NCBI RefSeq assembly: GCF_000422305.1
Contig: NZ_AULN01000013.1
Coordinates: 310,001-374,000, forward strand
Origin: Luteimonas mephitis DSM 12574
GTDB lineage: Bacteria; Pseudomonadota; Gammaproteobacteria; Xanthomonadales; Xanthomonadaceae
Direction: 5' to 3'
Length of the DNA stretch: 64,000 nucleotides
In this document: piece after piece, positions 56,358 to 64,000 of the stretch
Numbering within the stretch: the first letter of the stretch is position 1
Layout: each line of letters starts with the position of its first letter
The notes under the pieces: generated by a model
Database searches by the model: none
The model's input: the letters and a program-made list of their open reading frames with translations, nothing else
Told to the model about the DNA's origin: nothing
Translations under genes and position numbers: made by a program

Positions 56358-57417
56358 GGCGGATTACCTGTTGTTCGCGACCGAGCGCTACGCGCTGCCC
56401 ATCCTGCAGCCGCTGGCCGATGCGCTGCAAGACGCCGGCCACGCGGTGCACGCCTGGCTGGTCGACGGCGCCGCGGGCGCGTCGCTGCCAGCGCCGGTGC
56501 GCAGGATCGATACCGCGCGCGCGGCCGTGGCGCTGCGCCCGCGCGCGGTGTTCAGCGCGGCCAACTGGGTGCCGTCGTTCGTCGCCGGGGCCAAGGTGCA
56601 GCTGTTCCACGGCTTCAACGTCGAGAAGCGCGAGGACGCGCGCGGCCACTTCCGCGTGCGCGGGCTGTTCGACCTGTACTGCACCCAGGGGCCGGCGACG
56701 ACCGCCCCGTTCCAGGCCCTGGCCGACCGGGCGGGGCACTTCAAGGTGGTCGAGACCGGCTGGCCGAAGCTCGATCCGCTGTTCGCGCCGGACGATCCGC
56801 TGGCCGAGCGGCTGCGCGCGGCGGCCGGCGGGCGCGGCGTGGTGATGTTCGCCTCCACCTTCACCGAGCGCCTCAGCGCCGCCCCGCACCTGTACGACGC
56901 AATTGCCGCGCAGGTCGCCGCGGGCGAACGCTACTGGCTGCTGACCCTGCATCCCAAGTGCGCGCCGGAATGGGTCGCGCGCTACCGCGCGCTGGCCGGC
57001 GACAACGCGTGCTTCGTCGAAACCGAACAGCTGGTCAGCGCCGAGCGCGCCGCCGACGTGCTGCTGGCCGACACGACATCGGTCGTCAGCGAGTTCGTGG
57101 TCCAGCGCAAGCCGGTGGTCACGTTCCGCAACCGCGCGCCGAAGCCGCACATGCTCGATTTCGACGACCCGGCGGCGCTGCCGGCCATGCTGGCGCGCGG
57201 CTTCGCGCCGACGCAGGACCTGCTCGCCGCCTTGGCCGCGTATGCCGAGCGCATCCATCCGTATCGCGACGGCCAGTCCTCGCAGCGGGTGATTGCCGCC
57301 ACCGACGCCCTGCTCGCGGGGACGCTCGGGCCGCTGCGCCGACGCCCGGCCGGCGCGTGGTTGCGAAGCCTGCAGATTCGCCGGGAACTGGGTTACTGGG
57401 GCCCGGCGGCGCGCTGA
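56356..57417 (+). CDS. CDP-glycerol:glycerophosphate transferase-like protein
   Basis: The 353-residue protein matches the CDP-glycerol glycerophosphotransferase family (TagB/TagF-like). The late motif is V-L-L-A-D-T-T-S-V-V-S-E-F near residues 234-246, followed by R-K-P-V-V-T-F-R-N. A mid-region N-V-E-K-R-E-D-A-R-G-H-F and a nearby H-G-F fit the catalytic region of that family. In Gram-negative bacteria, these proteins add glycerol phosphate or similar groups to surface glycans. AGAGGA lies seven bases before the ATG. It is divergent from the ATC-start GT2 gene with overlapping first codons. Confidence 0.82.
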   Translation: MADYLLFATERYALPILQPLADALQDAGHAVHAWLVDGAAGASLPAPVRRIDTARAAVALRPRAVFSAANWVPSFVAGAKVQLFHGFNVEKREDARGHFRVRGLFDLYCTQGPATTAPFQALADRAGHFKVVETGWPKLDPLFAPDDPLAERLRAAAGGRGVVMFASTFTERLSAAPHLYDAIAAQVAAGERYWLLTLHPKCAPEWVARYRALAGDNACFVETEQLVSAERAADVLLADTTSVVSEFVVQRKPVVTFRNRAPKPHMLDFDDPAALPAMLARGFAPTQDLLAALAAYAERIHPYRDGQSSQRVIAATDALLAGTLGPLRRRPAGAWLRSLQIRRELGYWGPAAR

Positions 57418-57436
57418 AGCCGGGATCCGGCGCCGG

Positions 57437-58966
57437 CTACCAGCGCAGCGGCCGCCGCGCGACTTCGCGGCCCAGCCGCGCGCGCAGTGCCTGCGCCTGC
57501 GCCAGCGGCAGGTAGCGCAGGCGCAGCGGGCCGGACGCCGCGCCCGCGGTGTCCAGCCACAGCGTCGCCATGCCCAGGGACCGGTCGAGCGGCGACTGCC
57601 GCAGTTCCAGCGCCTGCAGCTTGTCGAGTTCGGCGAAGCGCCAGCGCCGCGACCACCAGCCGCTGCGCGCGGCGACCAGCCGGTCGTCGATCGCGTAGCC
57701 GGCGCGGCGCGCGTGCTGGCGGGCGACGAACACCGCCCACGGCAGCCACGCCAGCGCGGCCAGCCCCCACGCGCCGAGGCGCCAGCACAGCGCCGCGGCC
57801 AGCACCAGCGCGACCACCGCGCCCGGCAGCGACAGCCGCCACCACGCGCGCGGATGCAGCGGCTGCCAGCGTTCCGGCGGCCAGGCCGCGCCGGGCAGCA
57901 GGTTGCGGACCAGCGCGTCGCACGCGGCGGCGGTGGCGATCGGTGCCAGTTCGCGCAGGCCGCGACGCTGGTTGCCGTTCTCGGCCACGGCCGAATCGAT
58001 GTCCAGCGTGCGGCGGCCGAACCAGCGGTGCAGCACGCTCTCGCGCAGCGTCCACGACTGGATCCGCCGCCGCGGCGCGCTGGTGCGCAGGCGGGTCAGC
58101 AGCCCGCGTTCGACGGTCAGGCGGCGGCCGTGTTCCTCCAGCCGGAAGCCCCAGTACTGCAGCAGCGCCAGCGCCACCGAGAACACCCGCAGCAGCACCG
58201 CGAAACCGAGCAACGCCGCGAGGATCGCGAGCGCGTATTGGCCGTAGCTGAAGTGGAGGTTGCCGAAGAACGCTTCCAGGCCGTGGCTCCAGCGGTCGGA
58301 CACGTCGTCGGGCAGCTGCGGGTTGAGCTGCGAGAACGCCACCGCCGCGCCGCCGACGACGATCATGCCGCGATTGGAAATCAGGCCCAGGCGCAGCACC
58401 TCCGCCGGCGGCAGCGCGAGCAGCACCCGGCCTTCGGCCTTGTCGTCGGGCGCGGTGGCTTCGGCGACGGCCGGCGCGGGCGCCGCGGCCCCGCGTCGGC
58501 GCACCAGCGCCTCCAGCGCGATCGCATCATCGAGCTGCAGCACCCGCATCTGCGCCTCGGGCTTGTCGCCGCCGGCCGACTCCAGCCGCACCTCGGCCAC
58601 GCCGAACAGCCGGTGTAGCAGCGACTGGTGGATGGCGACGTTGTGGATGCGCGAGAACGGCACCTGGCGCCGGCTGCGCTCGAGCAGGCCGCTGTCGATG
58701 ACCACGCTGTCGGCGGTGATGCGGTAGCGGAACGTCAGGTAGCGCCACAGCGCCACCACCACGAACCCGCCTACCGCGATCAGCGACCACAGCTGGTTGC
58801 GGTCGCCGCGGCCGAGGAACACCAGCACCAGCAGCGGCACGACGAACTGCTTGAGCTGCTGCAGCAGCACGAACAGCCACGACATCGGGTGCAGCCGTCG
58901 CACCTCGCCGCTTGGTCCGCCCGCCGGCGCCCGCGGCGGACCGGGCTCAGTCGCCGGCGTCGTCAT
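57437..58966 (-). CDS. bacterial PH-domain (bPH2/YdbT-like) membrane protein
   Basis: The 509-residue protein has paired membrane segments near residues 40-62, 190-245 and 360-400. Three bPH2 domains alternate with them; a marker is R-I-H-N-V-A-I-H-Q-S-L-L-H-R-L-F-G near 100-116 and its relatives. YdbT-type proteins are encoded with a single-bPH2 YdbS-type partner, as here (58947). Function in the inner membrane is unknown. Its start overlaps the partner gene's end by 20 bases. Confidence 0.86.
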   Translation of the reverse strand: MTTPATEPGPPRAPAGGPSGEVRRLHPMSWLFVLLQQLKQFVVPLLVLVFLGRGDRNQLWSLIAVGGFVVVALWRYLTFRYRITADSVVIDSGLLERSRRQVPFSRIHNVAIHQSLLHRLFGVAEVRLESAGGDKPEAQMRVLQLDDAIALEALVRRRGAAAPAPAVAEATAPDDKAEGRVLLALPPAEVLRLGLISNRGMIVVGGAAVAFSQLNPQLPDDVSDRWSHGLEAFFGNLHFSYGQYALAILAALLGFAVLLRVFSVALALLQYWGFRLEEHGRRLTVERGLLTRLRTSAPRRRIQSWTLRESVLHRWFGRRTLDIDSAVAENGNQRRGLRELAPIATAAACDALVRNLLPGAAWPPERWQPLHPRAWWRLSLPGAVVALVLAAALCWRLGAWGLAALAWLPWAVFVARQHARRAGYAIDDRLVAARSGWWSRRWRFAELDKLQALELRQSPLDRSLGMATLWLDTAGAASGPLRLRYLPLAQAQALRARLGREVARRPLRW

Positions 58967-59465
58967 CGTCGTCGGTCTGGCGTGCGAGGTGGTCGCGCAG
59001 GCGTTCGGCGTCGGCGGCGTCGAGCCCGGACACCGACACCTCGCTGTGGCGCGTGCCGGCGGTGTGGATGACCAGCGTCGCCAGCCGGAAGTGCCGCTCC
59101 AGCGGCCCGCGGCGGATGTCCAGGTGCTGCACGCGCGAGCCGGGTACGCGTGTGTCGGAGAACCACAGGCGCCCGCGGCGCAGGCCGAAGCCGTCGCCGT
59201 CGAGCAGCCAGCGCGTGTGGCGGTAGCGGCGCCAGCCCAGCCACGCGCCGAACGCCGCTGCCGGCAGGACGCATGCCGGCAGCAGCCACGACAGCCAGGA
59301 CGGCCGCGCGCTGAGGCAGAGCACCACCACGGCCACCGTCGCCGCGAGCGCGAAGCCGAGCGCAGTGGTGCCGACGAACAGCGTTCGCGCGCGCGCCGGC
59401 AGGGCCTGCCAGTCGTCCGGCGCCGGCGCCGGCGTGGCGTCCGCGGTCGGATTCGGTTCGCTCAT
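58947..59465 (-). CDS. bacterial PH-domain (bPH2/YdbS-like) membrane protein
   Basis: The 172-residue protein has two membrane segments near residues 30-50 and 56-75 and one bPH2 domain with R-V-P-G-S-R-V-Q-H-L-D-I-R-R-G-P-L-E near 108-125. The acidic end is D-D-D-D-D-A-G-D. It is the usual small partner of the YdbT-like protein encoded next. The start overlaps the LpxL-like stop by four bases. Biological role is unknown. Confidence 0.85.
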   Translation of the reverse strand: MSEPNPTADATPAPAPDDWQALPARARTLFVGTTALGFALAATVAVVVLCLSARPSWLSWLLPACVLPAAAFGAWLGWRRYRHTRWLLDGDGFGLRRGRLWFSDTRVPGSRVQHLDIRRGPLERHFRLATLVIHTAGTRHSEVSVSGLDAADAERLRDHLARQTDDDDDAGD

Positions 59466-60382
59466 CGCCGCCGCTCCAGGTCGCGATACGGATTGGCCTG
59501 CCCGCTGCCGGGCGGGCGCAGCGTGTAGCGCTTGTACGTCCACTGGTACTGCGCCGGGTCGCGGCGCGCGATCCGCTCGACCGCGGCGTTGAGCGCGGCG
59601 GCGGCCTCGGCCGGGTCCGGGCTGGCGATCGCCGCCGGTGCCGGCTCGAAGTGCAGCGCGAATTCCGGGCCCGAGCCGATGCGTTCGCAGTAGCCGAACA
59701 GCACCGTCGCGCCACTGCGTTCGGCCAGCCGGCCGAGCAGCGTCATGGTCAGCGCCTGCACGCCGAAGAACGGCGCGAACTCGCCGTCGCCGGCCTTGGG
59801 CTGCTGGTCGGGCAGGATGCCGGTGACGCCGCCGGCCTTGAGCAGCTTGAACAACTGGCGGACGCCTGCGCCCTCGGCGCGCACCTGGGTGACGCGGTCG
59901 CCGGTGTCGGCGCGCACGCGGCGCAGGAACGCCTCGCCCACGGCCGACTCGGGCGCGCGGTACAGGATCGCCAGCGGCGTGCGCGCGGCCAGCCACTGGT
60001 TGAGCAGTTCCCAGTTGCCGTAGTGCGGCGCCGCGACGATCACCCCGCGGCCGGAGGTGATCGCCGCGTCGAGCAGTTCCACCCCATCATGCGTGCGCAG
60101 CAACGCCAGGTTGTGCGCATGCGGCCGGGTCCAGAACCGCAGCGTCTCCAGGGCCTGGCGCGCGGTGGTGCGCAGCACGTCGCGCTGCAGCTCGGCGCGT
60201 TGCGGTGGCGGCAGGTCCGGACAGGCGAGCTCGAGGTTGCGCGCGGCAACCACGCTTTCGCGCGCGCCCGAGCGCAGCCAGCCCCAGGCCAGCGCGTCGC
60301 CCAGCCTGCGCAACCACGGCCACGGCAGGCGGCCGAGCGCGGCGGCGAGGGCGTACAGCAGCCAGGCAGCGAATCGGGTCAT
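59462..60382 (-). CDS. LpxL/HtrB-like lipid A acyltransferase
   Basis: The 306-residue enzyme has an N-terminal hydrophobic anchor (about residues 4-20) and the catalytic H-Y-G-N-W-E near residues 122-127 (H-X4-E). A D-Q-Q-P-K region near 200 and the final Y-Q-W-T-Y-K-R-Y are typical of the family. It transfers a secondary acyl chain from ACP to lipid A or its precursor at the inner membrane. Family branch (LpxL, LpxM or a glycolipid acyltransferase) cannot be settled. It is coupled to the bPH2 gene and lies opposite dtd. Confidence 0.88.
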   Translation of the reverse strand: MTRFAAWLLYALAAALGRLPWPWLRRLGDALAWGWLRSGARESVVAARNLELACPDLPPPQRAELQRDVLRTTARQALETLRFWTRPHAHNLALLRTHDGVELLDAAITSGRGVIVAAPHYGNWELLNQWLAARTPLAILYRAPESAVGEAFLRRVRADTGDRVTQVRAEGAGVRQLFKLLKAGGVTGILPDQQPKAGDGEFAPFFGVQALTMTLLGRLAERSGATVLFGYCERIGSGPEFALHFEPAPAAIASPDPAEAAAALNAAVERIARRDPAQYQWTYKRYTLRPPGSGQANPYRDLERRR

Positions 60383-60493
60383 GCGGGGAGTGTAGCGGGG
60401 CGCAAACGGTGCTCCGGGTACGGGGAGGAGGCCAAGACCGCCCAAGCGCCCATCGCCGCCTTCGCGGGAATGACCCGCAAACGCTACGCTGCT

Positions 60494-60577
60494 CCCCAAT
60501 CCCCAATCCCCAATCCCCAATCCCCAATCCCCAATCCCCAATCCCCAATCCCCAATCCCCAATCCCCAATCCCCATT
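60494..60577 (+). repeat. eleven perfect tandem CCCCAAT heptamers before dtd
   Basis: Eleven perfect CCCCAAT units run from 60494 to 60570, followed by one changed unit, CCCCATT. On the minus strand this is (GGGGATT)n, which fits G-quadruplex sequence rules well (four-base G runs spaced by three bases), and the plus strand could form i-motif DNA. The array ends 12 bases before the dtd start. It is the longest array of its type in the window and prone to slippage. Confidence 0.95.
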
Positions 60578-60589
60578 CCGCCCCTGCCC

Positions 60590-61030
60590 ATGCTCGCCCT
60601 CATCCAGCGCGTCACCTCCGCCAGCGTCACCGTCGACGGCACCACGGTCGGCGCCATCGGGCCCGGGCTGCTGGCGCTGGTCGGCATCGAACCCGGCGAC
60701 GATGAACCACAGGTGGCACGGATGACCACGCGCCTGCTCGGCTACCGCGTCTTCGCCGACGATCAGGGACGCATGAACCGCTCGCTGGCCGACAGCGGCG
60801 GCGGTTTGCTGCTGGTCAGCCAGTTCACGCTGGCTGCCGACACCCGCTCCGGCATGCGGCCCGGGTTCAGTACCGCCGCCGACCCGGGCGAGGCTGAACG
60901 GATCTTCGGCCGGCTGCTTGAAAGCTGCAGGAAAAATCACCCGCCAGGGGTGGAAACCGGGCGTTTCGGTGCCCATATGGTGGTCAGCCTGGTCAATGAT
61001 GGCCCGGTCACCTTCCTGCTCAAGGCGTAG
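60590..61030 (+). CDS. dtd: D-aminoacyl-tRNA deacylase
   Basis: The 146-residue enzyme removes D-amino acids from tRNA. It shows [12 protein letters not shown] near residues 74-85 and the N-D-G-P-V-T-F motif near 137-143, which bring the cross-subunit Gly-Pro site. The start at 60590 gives M-L-A-L-I-Q-R-V, the family N-terminus. The sequence before it (CCGCCCCTGCCC) has no Shine-Dalgarno signal, so initiation is unusual. The heptamer array lies directly upstream. Confidence 0.94.
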   Translation: MLALIQRVTSASVTVDGTTVGAIGPGLLALVGIEPGDDEPQVARMTTRLLGYRVFADDQGRMNRSLADSGGGLLLVSQFTLAADTRSGMRPGFSTAADPGEAERIFGRLLESCRKNHPPGVETGRFGAHMVVSLVNDGPVTFLLKA

Positions 61031-61117
61031 GCCGTCCCGGACCCGATCCGCGGCGGACCCGGCCCCCGGCAGGGTCATTCCCGGCAGTCCGCGTCGCCAG
61101 GCCCCCTGGCCACCCGG

Positions 61118-61123
61118 TATAAT
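61118..61123 (+). promoter_or_regulatory. consensus -10 element before rpoD
   Basis: TATAAT lies 40 bases before the ATG at 61164 in a GC-rich context. The -35 region is weak, with no clear TTGACA at 16-18 bases, so it may be activator-dependent or an extended -10 type. Confidence 0.6.
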
Positions 61124-61163
61124 GCAGGGTTCTCTTCACTGAATTTCTCCGGTGGCGCCCCAC

Positions 61164-63038
<1,875 letters not shown>

Positions 63039-63062
63039 CGCGGTTGTTTGTCGCTGCAATGG

Positions 63063-63087
63063 AAAACCCCGCACTCGCGGGGTTTTT
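63063..63087 (+). terminator. rho-independent terminator after rpoD
   Basis: AAAACCCCGC and GCGGGGTTTTT form an extended stem around the loop ACTC, with the T-run at the end. It is 25 bases after the rpoD stop codon. Confidence 0.92.
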
Positions 63088-63105
63088 CTTGTGCCGTTCC
63101 ACTTT

Positions 63106-63194
63106 TGCAGGAGCGCCCCATGGCCGCGCGCTCTTCCATTCCACGCAACCTTGATTGCCCCACGAAAGAGCTCGCGGCCATGGGCCGCTCCTAC
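63106..63194. repeat. palindromic repeat, TAGGAGCGGC/GCGCC hybrid, copy 7
   Basis: The left arm (63106-63135) and right arm (63166-63194) pair over GCAGGAGCG, GGCCGCG and CTCTT parts, with a mismatch where GCGCC and GGCCG sub-types meet. It lies directly after the rpoD terminator. Confidence 0.85.
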
Positions 63195-63207
63195 GGGACC
63201 ATGGAAA

Positions 63208-63432
63208 TCAGGTGCTGTAGAAGAACTGCTCGTGCACGATCCTGCCGTCCCACACCCTGCAGGCGCTGATCTCCTGCATCGGCACGCGGCCCGTCGACCT
63301 GCAGGCCGCATCGAGGCTCGAGGCAATGCTGAGCCAGTCGCCGGCAACGACTCGATCGCTCATCGTGCCCCCAGGGATGGCCTCGATGTCCTCGGCCCGC
63401 TTGCGCGCCTTTTCGCGGATCGCGTCCAGCAC
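63208..63432 (-). pseudogene. possible SnoaL/NTF2-like protein remnant
   Basis: From a GTG at 63432 the frame encodes 74 residues ending R-V-W-D-G-R-I-V-H-E-Q-F-F-Y-S-T, close to the C-terminal half of SnoaL/NTF2-like proteins (usually about 120-140 residues). The N-terminal half is absent, and the sequence just upstream has no in-frame continuation that looks like the family. It is probably a truncated remnant, although a short gene cannot be excluded. The surrounding 63039-63542 region otherwise contains only the terminator, a repeat and the tRNA. Confidence 0.4.
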
Positions 63433-63542
63433 CTTGACGTTGCCCGGTGCGCCACCGCGCTGCCGACAGCCCGCTGCCGGTCGGACCGGGGAACAAGCCG
63501 CATGACTGCAGCCATGGCGCTCCTCTAAACTGCGCGCCGTAC

Positions 63543-63615
63543 GGGCCTATAGCTCAATGGTTAGAGCGCGGGACTCATAATCCCTCGGTTCCAGGTTCGA
63601 GTCCTGGTGGGCCCA
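63543..63615 (+). tRNA. tRNA with CAT anticodon (Met or Ile2)
   Basis: A cloverleaf can be folded by eye. The acceptor stem GGGCCTA pairs with TGGGCCC (one wobble), the D stem GCTC pairs with GAGC, and the anticodon loop is CTCATAA. The T-arm CCAGG-TTCGAGT-CCTGG follows, with discriminator A. CCA is not encoded. The anticodon is CAT; it could be elongator methionine or isoleucine (lysidine-modified), which the sequence alone does not settle. Confidence 0.93.
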
Positions 63616-63681
63616 GAACCTCATCACCACCCTGGACACCGCGGCGACGAATTCCGGGTGCAGGCAAGGTAAAGTTGCGGC

Positions 63682-64000
63682 ATGGCTGTCTGGTCGATCG
63701 TGTTGCGGTTGCTGCTCGCTGCGGGGCTGATCCTGAACGGGTCGGGTTACGCGGTGGCGGCCGTGCACATGCAGGTGGGGCACATGGCGTTGGCCGACGC
63801 CGGCGGGCATGCCGATGCCGGCGTGGACGCATCGCGCGTTGAACACCATCCGACCACGATGCCAGCACCCGAAACCGGCTGCGAGGAAATGGGCAGCCAT
63901 ACGACGAGGATGGCATCCGGAGACTCGCCTCCGGGTTGCTGCCAGTCCGACGCCTGCGGCTGCCTGTGCGTCAATCCGGCCTGCGTGGCGATGCCCGCGC
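63682..64000 (+). CDS. copL: CopL-like metal-binding regulatory protein, partial at window end
   Basis: An open frame runs from the ATG at 63682 to the end of the window with no stop (106 residues so far). It starts with a signal-like segment (L-R-L-L-L-A-A-G-L-I-L-N-G-S-G-Y) and has His/Met/Cys-rich stretches: V-H-M-Q-V-G-H-M, G-C-C-Q-S-D-A-C-G-C-L-C and a second C near the end. This pattern fits CopL proteins, which precede copAB copper-resistance genes in Xanthomonadaceae. copA and copB would be expected just outside the window. Copper control is known for the family, not shown here. Confidence 0.72.
   Translation, partial: MAVWSIVLRLLLAAGLILNGSGYAVAAVHMQVGHMALADAGGHADAGVDASRVEHHPTTMPAPETGCEEMGSHTTRMASGDSPPGCCQSDACGCLCVNPACVAMPA

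Noticed and set aside
60494..60577. CRISPR or telomere-like interpretation of the heptamer array
   Set aside because: Units are 7 bases with no spacers, so it is not CRISPR; its position inside a chromosome-like gene order makes a telomere unlikely.

Overview
The window is a GC-rich (roughly 70 percent by eye) stretch of a gammaproteobacterial chromosome. It most likely comes from the Xanthomonadaceae, close to Lysobacter or Luteimonas. The evidence is a xanthomonadin-type aryl-polyene gene set (chorismatase, acyl carrier protein, halogenase-like flavoproteins, ketosynthases), an effector with a Xanthomonas-type XVIPCD secretion tail, a CopL-type copper leader gene at the right edge, and many short palindromic and heptamer repeats between genes. 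Most other genes are housekeeping: aroE, hemB, pyrE, xth, ampG, anmK, tyrS, gpmI, prc, rsmB, dtd, rpoD and one tRNA. I saw no insertion sequence, prophage, integrase or CRISPR array.

Layout. 1-7.9 kb: a gamma carbonic anhydrase-like gene, then a tightly overlapping operon RDD, SpoIIM-like, DUF4129, DUF4350, MoxR ATPase, DUF58. 8-11.2 kb: aroE, a beta-propeller lipoprotein, hemB. 11.3-28.3 kb: the xanthomonadin/aryl-polyene locus. XanB2-type chorismatase and a halogenase-like flavoprotein lie on the minus strand. A plus-strand run follows: ACP, membrane protein, two acyltransferases, dehydratase, LolA-like carrier, MMPL exporter, second dehydratase, FabG reductase, lipoprotein. A minus-strand run follows that: ketosynthase, chain-length-factor-like partner, glycosyltransferase, second halogenase-like flavoprotein, cation/proton antiporter. 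Together they could make an aromatic starter, extend it into a polyene, modify it, attach it to a lipid or sugar and export it. No aryl-AMP ligase is present in the window.

28.5-38.8 kb: DUF4124-like protein, pyrE, GNAT acetyltransferase, xth, ampG, a small unknown protein, anmK, M23 peptidase, tyrS, MgtC/SapB-like and MAPEG-like membrane proteins. ampG and anmK are both peptidoglycan-recycling genes. 38.9-41.9 kb: a probable type IV secretion antibacterial effector (lysozyme-like, peptidoglycan-binding domains, XVIPCD tail) and its probable immunity protein, in DNA of visibly lower GC. 42-49 kb: M28 peptidase, a VNG-repeat exported protein, gpmI, EnvC-like amidase activator, carboxy-terminal protease. 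49.4-60.4 kb: rsmB and an envelope-glycan region (GT39, two GT2 enzymes, asparagine-synthase-like amidotransferase, CDP-glycerol-phosphotransferase-like protein, two bPH2 proteins, LpxL-like acyltransferase). 60.5-64 kb: dtd, rpoD with a terminator, a remnant coding sequence, a CAT-anticodon tRNA and the start of copL.

Two dispersed repeat types stand out. One is palindromes with TAGGAGCGGC- or TAGGAGCGCC-type ends; in two cases the repeat supplies the stop codon of the neighbouring gene. The other is arrays of the heptamer AATCCCC (GGGGATT on the other strand), often directly before a start codon, with 11 perfect copies before dtd. A glycosyltransferase at 56.3 kb appears to lack any ATG, GTG or TTG codon for its conserved N-terminus.
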